Below, piece after piece: positions 18,692 to 27,240 of a DNA stretch of 64,000 nt. The DNA comes from Oscillospiraceae bacterium (GTDB lineage: Bacteria; Bacillota; Clostridia; UBA1381; UBA9506). Every line of letters begins with the position of its first letter. Within the stretch, counting starts at the first letter, position 1. The stretch is from positions 1 to 64,000 of the forward strand of contig SVJO01000004.1 in NCBI GenBank assembly GCA_015068935.1, in the 5' to 3' direction. The notes beneath the pieces were generated by a model that made no database searches, was not told the origin of the DNA, and saw only the letters and a list, made by a program, of their open reading frames with translations. Both the position numbers and the translations under genes were made by a program.

Positions 18692-19249
18692 ATGATTTCA
18701 GCTGGTGATTTTAGAAACGGTATTACATTTGAATTTGAAGGAAACGTATATCAGATAGTGGAGTTTCAGCATGTTAAACCCGGTAAAGGTGCTGCATTTG
18801 TAAGAACAAAGCTAAAAAATGTTATAACAGGTTCTGTTGTAGAAAAAACTTTCCGTCCTACAGAAAAAATGCCAAAAGCGCATATTGAAAGAAAGAATAT
18901 GGCATACTCTTATAATGACGGAGATTTATATTATTTCATGGATAACGAAACATTTGACATGATGCCGCTCGGTGAAGATGCTTTGGGCGATGCACTTAAA
19001 TATGTGACAGAAAACATGAATGTGACAGTTCTCTCATACAAGGGAAACGTGTTTGGTGTAGAACCTCCGACATTTGTTGAGCTTGAGATAGCGGAGACTG
19101 AGCCCGGTGTTAAGGGTGACACAGCAACAGGCGCTACTAAGCCTGCAACACTTGAGACAGGTGCAACTATCAACGTTCCGCTCTTTGTTAATCAGGGAGA
19201 CAGAATCAGAGTTGATACAAGAACAGGCGAATACATGGAAAGAGTTTAA
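18692..19249 (+). CDS. efp: Translation elongation factor P
   Basis: EF-P relieves ribosomes stalled on polyproline. The 185-residue, three-domain protein is full length. The modified loop is [10 protein letters not shown] with Lys32, the position that carries 5-aminopentanol in Bacillus. The C-terminal signature appears as [17 protein letters not shown]. The start follows TTGGAGG. The next gene (an acidic zinc-ribbon protein) follows after 48 bases and probably shares the transcript. Confidence 0.98.
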   Translation: MISAGDFRNGITFEFEGNVYQIVEFQHVKPGKGAAFVRTKLKNVITGSVVEKTFRPTEKMPKAHIERKNMAYSYNDGDLYYFMDNETFDMMPLGEDALGDALKYVTENMNVTVLSYKGNVFGVEPPTFVELEIAETEPGVKGDTATGATKPATLETGATINVPLFVNQGDRIRVDTRTGEYMERV

Positions 19250-19297
19250 TCTCTAATTTTGCGAAAGGAGAGGCAAAAATTTTTGCCAAAGTGACTT

Positions 19298-19747
19298 ATG
19301 GGATATTTGACAGAGAAGGTTTCTTATTTAAAGGGACTTGCTGATGGAATGAAAATTGATGATTCTACAAATGAGGGAAAGCTTTTTACAAACATTCTTG
19401 ATGTTTTGGAAGAGATCTCTTCAAGTCTTGAAGATTTAAATGAGGAAGTAATTGAGAGTGAAGCAAGAATTGATGAGCTTGAAGAATTTTCAGCTGATCT
19501 TTTAGATGAACTTGAAGATTGCGATTGCGACGATTATGACTGTGATTGTGATGATTGTGATTGCGAGTATGATGAAGACGAAGAAGATATTGATTTTTAT
19601 GAGGTAGAATGTCCTTCATGTAAAGAAAAAGTATATTTTGATGAGGATATGTTAGACGAAGGCGAGATTTATTGCCCCAACTGCGAGGAAAAAATCGAAA
19701 TTGAATTTGAATGCGATTGCGATTGTGATTGTGGCTGCGAGGACTAA
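19298..19747 (+). CDS. CD1247-type protein with Asp/Cys-rich segments and zinc ribbon
   Basis: A 149-residue protein. The first 70 residues match the CD1247 N-terminal domain known from Clostridia next to efp (YLKGLADGMKIDD...EGKLFTNILDVLEEI), with an acidic helical region. It then has an Asp/Cys run from about residue 72 to 90 (DCDCDDYDCDCDDCDCEYD), a zinc-ribbon pair CPSC and CPNC about 20 residues apart, and a second short CDCDCDCGC tail. At least 15 cysteines and a very large net negative charge suggest metal binding. The function of the family is unknown. No good ribosome binding site is nearer than GGAGAGG, well upstream; the start is chosen by similarity. Confidence 0.8.
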   Translation: MGYLTEKVSYLKGLADGMKIDDSTNEGKLFTNILDVLEEISSSLEDLNEEVIESEARIDELEEFSADLLDELEDCDCDDYDCDCDDCDCEYDEDEEDIDFYEVECPSCKEKVYFDEDMLDEGEIYCPNCEEKIEIEFECDCDCDCGCED

Positions 19748-19760
19748 TTAAAACTATAAA

Positions 19761-19796
19761 AGCCGTGGTTATTGATTTAACCACGGCTCTTTTTTT
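19761..19796. terminator. Terminator after the zinc-ribbon gene
   Basis: AGCCGTGGTTA and TAACCACGGCT (11-bp arms, loop of six) followed by C and a run of eight Ts. The T-run overlaps the stop codon of the convergent pth gene. Confidence 0.9.
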
Positions 19797-20371
19797 TATG
19801 CTCTGCCGCCGCCTGAATTATATTTATTCATAGCGCTTTCGGCTCCGTTTTTTATTATTTCAGGAACTGCTTTTGCGGCTGTTTCGACTGATTTTGACAT
19901 TATTTTAATATCTTCATCTGTAAACTTTGCAAGCACCCAGTCTTTTAAGTCATAGCCGGGAGGCTTAGAACCGACTCCTAATTTTATACGGGGAAAGGCA
20001 TCGCTGTTTAGCTGGTATATAATTGATTTTATTCCGTTGTGACCGCCGTCAGAGCCTTTCTTTCTTATGCGCACACTTCCTGCCTCTAAGCTGACATCAT
20101 CATAGATAACGATGACATTTTCTGCAGGCACTTTATAATAATCTGCAATTTCTCTTATGCTCTCACCCGAAAGGTTTACAAAAGTCTGCGGTTTTACAAG
20201 CATAATCCGCTCGCCTTCAATTTTGCCTTCTCCGATGAGGGCTTTGTGTTTTATCTTATTTACTTTAATGTCATAAAGAGCAGCCATATAATCAATAGCA
20301 ATAAAGCCTATGTTATGCCTTGTGCTCTCATATTTTTTTCCTGGATTTCCTATTCCAACAATTATATACAT
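19796..20371 (-). CDS. pth: Peptidyl-tRNA hydrolase
   Basis: Releases tRNA from prematurely dropped peptidyl-tRNA. The 191 residues cover the whole family, with GIGNPGKKYESTRHNIGF at the N-terminus (catalytic His19, Asn9), FVNLSGESI, VIYDDVSLEAGSVRIRKKGS and GGHNGIKSII. The ribosome binding site is AAAGGA. Last gene of the minus-strand housekeeping block, five bases after the methyltransferase gene. Confidence 0.98.
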   Translation of the reverse strand: MYIIVGIGNPGKKYESTRHNIGFIAIDYMAALYDIKVNKIKHKALIGEGKIEGERIMLVKPQTFVNLSGESIREIADYYKVPAENVIVIYDDVSLEAGSVRIRKKGSDGGHNGIKSIIYQLNSDAFPRIKLGVGSKPPGYDLKDWVLAKFTDEDIKIMSKSVETAAKAVPEIIKNGAESAMNKYNSGGGRA

Positions 20372-20376
20372 ATTTC

Positions 20377-21027
20377 TTATCCTTTCACTCTTGTTAGTGC
20401 CATTCCGTCGCCAATGGGGATTATTGTTGTGTCTAAATCATCGCGCGAACACAGCATTGTTAAAAATTCACGCATCTTATTTGTAATGGTTCTGTGTTTC
20501 CTTTTGGCAAGCTCATCTGTTGCAATCATTCCGCCATATAAAACATTATCTGTTATAATCAGTCCGCCATTTTTAATTTTTGACAGACATTTCTCAAAGA
20601 AAACTCCGCTTTGTCCTTTGGCGGCATCTATGAAAATCAAATCAAAAGGACCTTCTATTTTATCAAGCTCTTCTTCGGCATCGCCAAAAATTGTTTTAAT
20701 ATTTTGTTTTGCACCATATTTTTTTATATTAATTCTTGCATTTAAGAACATCTCTTCATCGCGTTCAATAGTTGTTATATGGGCAGTTTTTTGAGAGGCG
20801 TCATACATAAGCATAGCAGAATATCCAATTGCTGTCCCAACCTCTAATATAGTCTTTGCATTTGTAAGAGAAACTAAAAACCCCAACAATCTCCCTGCTT
20901 CGCTCTGTATTACGGGGATATGGTTTTCTCTTGCATACGCATATAACTCCTGTAAAAAAGGGGATTCTTTTTTTACTGTGTTTTTTAAATATTCAGATAT
21001 GAAATCATATGTAATATAGTTATCCAT
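20377..21027 (-). CDS. SAM-dependent O-methyltransferase, TrmR (YrrM)-like
   Basis: A 216-residue class I methyltransferase of the caffeoyl-CoA/catechol O-methyltransferase family. The SAM motif is ILEVGTAIGYSAMLM, the acidic ribose-binding site is TIERDEE, and the metal/substrate motifs are IFIDAAKGQ and DNVLYGG. In Bacillus subtilis the close relative TrmR (YrrM) methylates 5-hydroxyuridine at tRNA position 34, a plausible role here beside miaA and pth, though substrate cannot be proven from sequence. The start lies inside the 3' end of recD2 (8-base overlap), showing tight coupling. Confidence 0.82.
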   Translation of the reverse strand: MDNYITYDFISEYLKNTVKKESPFLQELYAYARENHIPVIQSEAGRLLGFLVSLTNAKTILEVGTAIGYSAMLMYDASQKTAHITTIERDEEMFLNARINIKKYGAKQNIKTIFGDAEEELDKIEGPFDLIFIDAAKGQSGVFFEKCLSKIKNGGLIITDNVLYGGMIATDELAKRKHRTITNKMREFLTMLCSRDDLDTTIIPIGDGMALTRVKG

Positions 21028-23233
21028 TTTCTGTTCCTCTCAGCCACGCATCAAGTGATGAATAGCGGCATTCTTCAAAATCATTATCAACCATTTTCTG
21101 TGCCGCAATTCTGCTTCCTAAAAGTATAACACATTTTGAGGCGCGTGTTATAGCAGTGTAGAAAAGATTTCTGCTCATGAGCTTGGGAGCACCAGAAAAA
21201 ACAGGCATTACAACTACAGGGAATTCACTTCCCTGACTTTTGTGGACTGTTATTGCATATGCAAGCTCAAGTTCATCTAACGTATTATTTGAGTATGTAA
21301 CTTCTTTATCATCATCAAACACCACGCAAACACTGTCCTCATCAATAGAACTGATGAAACCCATGTCACCGTTAAAGACACCGCTACCTTCTTCTGCTCC
21401 GTCTTTCCGCTTCCAGAGAAGGTCGTAGTTATTTTTAATCTGCATGACCTTATCTCCTACACGTAAAATTCTTGACGGGAAAACCTTTTCATTTTTTTTG
21501 CCATTTTGAGGGTTTAGTGTGTCCTGCAGAATTTTATTAAGATTAATTACACCTGAAACTGTTTTTTTCATAGGTGAGATGACCTGAATATCTGTCATGG
21601 GGTTATAGCCGTATGCTTTGGGAAGTCGGTCTGAAACTAGAATTTTAACCTTATTTGCTATGTTTTCGATTCCGTTGCAGTCAACAAAGAAGAAATCCTT
21701 GTTTTTGACATTATATTGTGGATACTCTCCGTTATTTATTCTATGGGCATTAACGACTATCATACTTTCTTCTGCCTGACGGAAAACTGTGTCAAGTCTT
21801 ATCACGGGGCATGTTTTTGATTCTATAATGTCAGACAGGACATTTCCTGCACCGACAGAGGGGAGCTGGTCTGAGTCTCCGACCAGAATAAGTTTTGCCC
21901 CTGCGCTTAGTGAATCGGCAAGAGATGACATTAACAGGGAATCAATCATGCTGACTTCGTCCGCAATTATGACATCATATGGGAGAGGAAAGTCACTTCC
22001 TCTTGCAAATTCCTTAAATATGTCATCATCAGAAAAACCGATTTCGAGCAAACGGTGAATAGTCTTTGCTTCCATGCCCGTAACAGAGGTCATTCTCTTT
22101 GCAGCACGGCCCGTGGGGGCTGTAAGTGCAATTTTTTTGCCCATATCTTTAAATACATCTATAATAAATTTGATTGTTGTCGTTTTTCCTGTGCCCGGAC
22201 CTCCTGTTATTACTGTAATGCCCGATGTGACAGCTGTAATAACAGCTTTTCTCTGGGCATCTGCAAGTGTAATATCAGTATTTTTCTCGATGCGTCTGAT
22301 TATCTTTTCAGCATTTTCGCAACCGTCTTTTTTCATAGCGGCAAGTCTTTTAAGGTTTGATGCCAGCAGGCGCTCGCTATTATAGAATTCAGGAAGAAAT
22401 ATTCCTTCTTCGCCATTGACATTTGCAGAATACAGTTCTCTTTCAATTAATAGACCGACTAAACCATTTTCAGCTGCCAAATCAGAAATTTCAAGAATTT
22501 TAACAGTTAATTTTATAAGTATATCACGTGGCAGATATGTGTGACCGCCTGAAAAAGCAGAGTATAAAAGCACATATTTTATGCCTGAATGTATCCTGTG
22601 CTCATTTTCGTTTGTGATGCCCATGCCCTTTGCAATACTGTCGGATGTTTTAAAACTAATTCCCCTCACAGAGTCGCAAAGTATATACGGGTTTTCTTTT
22701 ATAAGAGCTATAGCGCTTTCTCCGAAACGGTCATAGATTTTTACGGCAAAGTTTGTAGATATTCCGAATTTGTGCAAAAAAAGAATAAGACCTTCTTTAG
22801 AGCGGATATCTTCATATGCTTTTCCAATTTTAAGAGCTTTTTTAAGGCTTATGCCGTTGATTTCTGCAAGCCGCTCAGGAGTCTCTGAAATAACTGAGAG
22901 AGTGTCCTCTAAAAAATAATTCACAATTTTTCTTGCAGTTGCCTCACGTATTCCGGGAATAACACCTGATGAAAGGTATGTCAGGATTTCCCCTGTAGTT
23001 GATGGCTTGAGCTTTTCAAAGGCGGTTACTTTAAACTGTTCACCATAAACGTAATGAGTGGTCCATATTCCGGTCACTTTCAAAAATTCACCTGCTTTTA
23101 TGTAGGGAACAGTACCTGTGCATGTAAAGAGACCAAAAGAATCGCTGTAAAATTCAAAGACAGCATATGAATTTGACTCGTTTGAAAAAATAATATTTTC
23201 AACTGAGCCTTCGTATGTGAGATATTCTTCCAC
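21020..23233 (-). CDS. recD2: ATP-dependent 5'-3' DNA helicase RecD2
   Basis: RecD2 is the RecB/C-independent SF1B helicase found in Firmicutes, involved in repair and fork maintenance. At 737 residues it has the typical N-terminal OB-like domain (FSNESNSYAVFEF) and a tandem helix-hairpin-helix region (SSGVIPGIREATARKIV). The Walker A motif is ITGGPGTGKTT near residue 345; the Walker B is IIADEVSMID, and there is a SH3-like insert. Motif VI is AITVHKSQGSEFP with YTAITRA. The start codon is GTG after AAGGAGG. It lies 20 bases after miaA. Confidence 0.96.
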   Translation of the reverse strand: MEEYLTYEGSVENIIFSNESNSYAVFEFYSDSFGLFTCTGTVPYIKAGEFLKVTGIWTTHYVYGEQFKVTAFEKLKPSTTGEILTYLSSGVIPGIREATARKIVNYFLEDTLSVISETPERLAEINGISLKKALKIGKAYEDIRSKEGLILFLHKFGISTNFAVKIYDRFGESAIALIKENPYILCDSVRGISFKTSDSIAKGMGITNENEHRIHSGIKYVLLYSAFSGGHTYLPRDILIKLTVKILEISDLAAENGLVGLLIERELYSANVNGEEGIFLPEFYNSERLLASNLKRLAAMKKDGCENAEKIIRRIEKNTDITLADAQRKAVITAVTSGITVITGGPGTGKTTTIKFIIDVFKDMGKKIALTAPTGRAAKRMTSVTGMEAKTIHRLLEIGFSDDDIFKEFARGSDFPLPYDVIIADEVSMIDSLLMSSLADSLSAGAKLILVGDSDQLPSVGAGNVLSDIIESKTCPVIRLDTVFRQAEESMIVVNAHRINNGEYPQYNVKNKDFFFVDCNGIENIANKVKILVSDRLPKAYGYNPMTDIQVISPMKKTVSGVINLNKILQDTLNPQNGKKNEKVFPSRILRVGDKVMQIKNNYDLLWKRKDGAEEGSGVFNGDMGFISSIDEDSVCVVFDDDKEVTYSNNTLDELELAYAITVHKSQGSEFPVVVMPVFSGAPKLMSRNLFYTAITRASKCVILLGSRIAAQKMVDNDFEECRYSSLDAWLRGTENG

Positions 23234-23253
23234 GATTCTTCCTCCTTATTAGT

Positions 23254-24162
23254 TTATACAAGTGAATCAATATCAATATCTTTTGCAATATCAAGCCACC
23301 TGTAGCGCTCATCTCGAGTAAACCATGTAAGCTGACGCTTTGCATATCGGCGGCTGTTTTGTTTTACTTTTTCTATTGCCTCATCTTTTGTAAGATTTCC
23401 CTCAAAATATGAGACAATCTCTTTATATCCGATTCCCTGCATTGACTGCATATCGCGTGTCACTCCCGAGGCTAAGAGAGAGGACACCTCACCAAAAAGC
23501 CCGTTTTCGACCATGCTATCAACACGTCTGTTTATTCTGTCATATATAAGTGAGCGCTCAGATGAGAGCGCATACATTTTGAAGTCATAGGGGCTCGGAA
23601 CAGTTTTAGAGCGCGCGTTGTGCTGCGTCATGGTTTTACCAGTCTGATAGTATATTTCAAGCGCTCTGACAACGCGTTTTATATTATTGGGATGAATTCT
23701 CTCCGCAGACTCAGGGTCAATTTTTAAAAGCTCATCGTGTAGAGCTTCAGCCCCGATGTTTTCTGCTTTTTTGAGAAGCTCATCTCTAAGAGAATAATCT
23801 GTTTCAGTTTCCGTAAAGTTTACATTATCGACAAGAGAAGAAATATAAAGACCTGTCCCTCCTACAATTATAGGGAGTTTTCCACGTGCAGAAATATCTT
23901 CTATATGTGCTTTGGCACGCATTACAAAGTCACATACGGAAAACGAATCAGTGGGCTCTATAATATCAATCATGTAATGGGGAATTTCTTCCATTTCTTC
24001 CTTAGTAGGCTTGGCTGAGCCGATGTCTAGCTTTTTATATATTTGCACAGAATCAGCAGAGATAATTTCGCCGCTGAATTTTTTTGCAAGACTTACGGAA
24101 AGTTTTGTTTTTCCCGTGGCCGTTGGTCCGCCTATTATAATTATTTTTGTTTTGTTTTCCAT
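23254..24162 (-). CDS. miaA: tRNA dimethylallyltransferase MiaA
   Basis: Adds the dimethylallyl group to A37 of tRNAs reading UNN codons. The 302-residue product starts MENKTKIIIIGGPTATGKTKLS, where GPTATGKT is the P-loop, followed by SADSVQIYKKLDIGSAKP and the DIIEPTDSFSVCDF and IVGGTGLY motifs. A longer in-frame reading upstream (to 24261) lies within mutL and lacks a ribosome binding site; the chosen ATG has AAAGGA and lies one base after the mutL stop. Confidence 0.97.
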   Translation of the reverse strand: MENKTKIIIIGGPTATGKTKLSVSLAKKFSGEIISADSVQIYKKLDIGSAKPTKEEMEEIPHYMIDIIEPTDSFSVCDFVMRAKAHIEDISARGKLPIIVGGTGLYISSLVDNVNFTETETDYSLRDELLKKAENIGAEALHDELLKIDPESAERIHPNNIKRVVRALEIYYQTGKTMTQHNARSKTVPSPYDFKMYALSSERSLIYDRINRRVDSMVENGLFGEVSSLLASGVTRDMQSMQGIGYKEIVSYFEGNLTKDEAIEKVKQNSRRYAKRQLTWFTRDERYRWLDIAKDIDIDSLV

Positions 24163-24163
24163 G

Positions 24164-26125
24164 TTACACAATCCTTTTAAACTGTTTTTCAATGAAATCC
24201 TTTGTAAAAGCAATTGTAATAGGCCGTCCGTGAGGACAGGTGTTAATTTCAGGAAGAGCAAAAATATTATCTAAAAGCTCCTTTATTTCGGTATCAAACA
24301 GCTTTCTGTTTGCTTTGATTGCGCCTCTGCAGGCTATCCGATAAAGCATTTTTTCTGCAATTTGTTCATCGATATTCTTTCTGTGTGCAGAAAATAATCC
24401 GATAATTTCAATCATGGCTTCTTTGATTTCAAACTCTGTAAGCTCAAGGGGGATGCTCCTTATAATTATATCGGCTTTTCCAAACTCCTCAGCCTCAAAA
24501 CCAAGAGAACAAATATCCTCTTTATACTCACAAAAAGATGCCATTTCAGACGGAGTCAGTTTTACAACAGTCGGCGTCAGCAGAACCTGAGAAGCTATTT
24601 GTCTGTTTTTGTAGCCTTCTTTAAGGCGCTCAAAACGAAGTCTTTCGTGAGCAGCATGCTGGTCAACCATCATCATCTGACCGTCTTTTTCAATAATTAT
24701 ATATGTATCAAAAATCTGACCGCATATTTTATACATGGGTTTTTCAGGCGCTTTTTCTATACTCACCTGTATAGAAGCAGCTTTGGTGTTATCCTTAACC
24801 TCTGTCTGTTTTTCGCCGAAATCATCTTTCTCAGATTTTATAAATTCACAGGCAGGGGGCGTTTCATTTATACCTTCTATCGTGACGCTAGTTTCGCCTT
24901 TTTTGACGTCGTCAAAACACAATATACTGTCTTTTTTTTCTTCAACTGTTTCTTTTTTCTTCTCTTCTTTTAACTGAGAATATATATTTGTTATGACGGC
25001 GGGGCTGTCCTTTTTCTCAAACCTTGATGTTTCATTAAAGTTTACCGCATGCTTTTTGCGCGCAAACCCAGAAAAAAGTGATTCTTCAGCTTTTGCAGAA
25101 ATCGGTGAAGGTTTTTTCTCTACGACTGGGATAGTCTTTTTCTGATGCAACGCATTTTTTGCCGCCCAATATACTACGTGGTAAACAGATTTTTCATCTG
25201 AAAATTTTGCTTCCAGTTTGGTAGGGTGGACATTAATATCAACAAAGTGAGGGTCAATTTCAATATTGACAACACAGGAGGGGAATTTGCCAACCATAAG
25301 CTCCTGTTTATATGCCTCCTCAACAGCACGTGAAACGAGAGGGCTTTTTATGTATCTTCCGTTTACAAATACATTTTGCATATTTCTGTTAGGACGGGAC
25401 GCCTGTTCTTTCCCGAAATATCCCCGAAGAGAAATGCCGTGCTCAGAATATTCGCCCCTGACCATAGCATTTTTAATATCTTTTCCGTAAATAGAATAAA
25501 TGGCATTTAAAAGCTCTCCGTCGCCTGATGTGAAGAGCTGTTCTTTGTCATTATTCATAAACTTAAAAGAAATATCAGGGCGTGCGAGTGCGAGACGGAC
25601 AATAATATCTGCTATATAGCCTGCCTCAGTATGCTCCTTTTTTAAAAATTTCATTCTGGCGGGGGTATTTACAAAAAGGTCGCGCACGATAACGGTAGTG
25701 CCCTCAGGACAGCCTGCATCGCACGTGTCTGTTATTTCACCGCAGGAGCTTTTTATTAAAGTGCCTTCCTTTTCGCCGCGGGCTTTAGTATAGATTTCCA
25801 TGTTGCTTACAGCGGCAATGCTCGCTAGCGCCTCTCCTCTGAAACCTAAGGTGAAAATAGCATCTAAATCTTCTGCCTTTTCAATCTTGCTTGTAGCGTG
25901 CCTTATAAGTGACATAGCGGCATCTTCTTTTGTCATGCCAACACCGTCGTCTGTTATGCGTATATACTTAACACCGCCGTTTTTTATCTCTATGGTAATA
26001 TATTTGGCATTAGCATCTATTGAATTTTCCAAAAGCTCCTTTATGACAGAAGCAGGTCTTTCAACGACCTCGCCTGCCGCAATCATATTGGAAACTTTCT
26101 TATCTAATAGTTTTATTTTATTCAT
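24164..26125 (-). CDS. mutL: DNA mismatch repair protein MutL, endonuclease type
   Basis: The 653-residue MutL has a GHKL ATPase N-domain (AGEVVERPASVIKELLENS, DDGVGM, TLGFRGEALASI) and a proline/lysine-rich linker around residues 330-450. Its C-terminal dimerisation domain carries DQHAAHERLRFE, the metal-binding endonuclease motif DQHA(X)2E(X)4E, and CPHGRP near the end. It therefore belongs to the nicking MutL class found in organisms without MutH. The ribosome binding site is weak (GCGGTGA). It begins 14 bases after rseP and runs into miaA. Confidence 0.98.
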   Translation of the reverse strand: MNKIKLLDKKVSNMIAAGEVVERPASVIKELLENSIDANAKYITIEIKNGGVKYIRITDDGVGMTKEDAAMSLIRHATSKIEKAEDLDAIFTLGFRGEALASIAAVSNMEIYTKARGEKEGTLIKSSCGEITDTCDAGCPEGTTVIVRDLFVNTPARMKFLKKEHTEAGYIADIIVRLALARPDISFKFMNNDKEQLFTSGDGELLNAIYSIYGKDIKNAMVRGEYSEHGISLRGYFGKEQASRPNRNMQNVFVNGRYIKSPLVSRAVEEAYKQELMVGKFPSCVVNIEIDPHFVDINVHPTKLEAKFSDEKSVYHVVYWAAKNALHQKKTIPVVEKKPSPISAKAEESLFSGFARKKHAVNFNETSRFEKKDSPAVITNIYSQLKEEKKKETVEEKKDSILCFDDVKKGETSVTIEGINETPPACEFIKSEKDDFGEKQTEVKDNTKAASIQVSIEKAPEKPMYKICGQIFDTYIIIEKDGQMMMVDQHAAHERLRFERLKEGYKNRQIASQVLLTPTVVKLTPSEMASFCEYKEDICSLGFEAEEFGKADIIIRSIPLELTEFEIKEAMIEIIGLFSAHRKNIDEQIAEKMLYRIACRGAIKANRKLFDTEIKELLDNIFALPEINTCPHGRPITIAFTKDFIEKQFKRIV

Positions 26126-26139
26126 TTTAAATCACCGCT

Positions 26140-27171
26140 TTAAAAGAATTTTGTAATATCTAAGTATGCTATAAAGACAGAAATCAGTAAAAGTGCAATT
26201 AATCCTATTGTGTGAACAAGCCCTTCTTTTTCAGGGGGGAGCGGTTTTCTCCTTATGAGTTCAATAAGGACAAACAGTATTCTTCCTCCGTCTAATGCAG
26301 GGATTGGAAGAAGATTGAATACTCCGAGGTTAACGGTCAGCAAAACAGCAAGCAGAATTAGGTTCATAAAACCTACGTACCCTGTTTGTGCGGCTTGCTC
26401 TACAGCTCCGCCTATTTCTGACACAATTCCGATAGGACCTGACATTTGTTCAACACCGAGTTTGCCTCTTAAAAGGTCAAAAAAAGTTTCAATTATAACA
26501 CGGGAATAAAAAACTGTTTCATGAAACGACTGTTTTAGGGTTGTAAATATGTTGTTATCCTTTTGTGCAAAGGTTATGCCGAAAATATATGTTCCGTCTT
26601 TAAATTCAGGTGTCACATTAAGTTTTATTTTTTCCCCTTTGCGGATTAATGTAAATTCAGTTTCATTTCCATTTGTGTCTGAAAGTTCAAAACGTAGAGA
26701 TTTATAAATGGGAGTGGAGGCTGAATTCACTTTTGTTATTATATCGCCTTCTTGTATGCCTGAAATGTATGCAGCGGAATTTTCTTCAACATAGGAAATC
26801 TGATTTGTAGGAATCTGAGGCATTGTCGAAGTTACTACAATCAAAAGAACAAAACCAAGAAGTATATTCATAAAAGCACCTGAAGCTAAAACAACAAGTC
26901 TTTTTAAGGGATGCTTGTTTATAAACGCACGGCTATCGCTTGACAGAGAATTTTCACCTTCTAGGGCGCAGTATCCGCCAATCGGAAGAAGTCTGAGTGA
27001 ATATTTAGTTTCGCCTTTTCCGAATGAGAAAAGTTTCGGTCCCATACCTATAGCAAACTCATGAACCTTGATGTCTGATAGCTTAGCTGCTATGAAGTGA
27101 CCTAATTCGTGCACAAATATTAAAATGGCAAAAATAATAATTGCCGCAATAATCGTCAGGATTGTATTCAT
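26140..27171 (-). CDS. rseP: Site-2 zinc metalloprotease RseP (M50)
   Basis: An intramembrane protease, 343 residues. The zinc-binding HELGH is at residues 21-25 inside the first membrane helix. A PDZ domain lies at about residues 110-190 (NSAAYISGIQEGDIITKVNS), and the second catalytic motif NLLPIPALDGG is near residue 285 before the last two membrane helices. In Bacillus the homologue RasP cleaves anti-sigma factors and cell-division and signal-peptide remnants. It follows dxr, as in many Firmicutes, with a 12-bp hairpin in the 69-base gap. The start follows GGAGG. Confidence 0.96.
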   Translation of the reverse strand: MNTILTIIAAIIIFAILIFVHELGHFIAAKLSDIKVHEFAIGMGPKLFSFGKGETKYSLRLLPIGGYCALEGENSLSSDSRAFINKHPLKRLVVLASGAFMNILLGFVLLIVVTSTMPQIPTNQISYVEENSAAYISGIQEGDIITKVNSASTPIYKSLRFELSDTNGNETEFTLIRKGEKIKLNVTPEFKDGTYIFGITFAQKDNNIFTTLKQSFHETVFYSRVIIETFFDLLRGKLGVEQMSGPIGIVSEIGGAVEQAAQTGYVGFMNLILLAVLLTVNLGVFNLLPIPALDGGRILFVLIELIRRKPLPPEKEGLVHTIGLIALLLISVFIAYLDITKFF

Positions 27172-27203
27172 AAAGGATATCCTCCTCAGCTTACAGAAAT
27201 TAT

Positions 27204-27230
27204 ACTGGAAGGCAATTTTTGCCTTCCAGT
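27204..27230 (-). other. Intergenic hairpin between dxr and rseP
   Basis: Perfect 12-bp arms (27204-27215 and 27219-27230) with a three-base loop. No T-run follows on the minus strand, so it is not a standard terminator. It may stabilise or divide the transcript between dxr and rseP. Confidence 0.55.
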
Positions 27231-27240
27231 CAAATAAAAT

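Noticed and set aside
19386-19784. 132-codon minus-strand frame rich in His and Asn opposite the Asp/Cys protein
   Set aside because: Its odd composition is the mirror of the GAT/TGT-rich codons on the plus strand; it has no family resemblance and spans the terminator.
22055-22385. Two plus-strand frames of about 100 codons opposite recD2, one with many cysteines
   Set aside because: They are antisense to the conserved Walker A region of recD2 and have no independent support.
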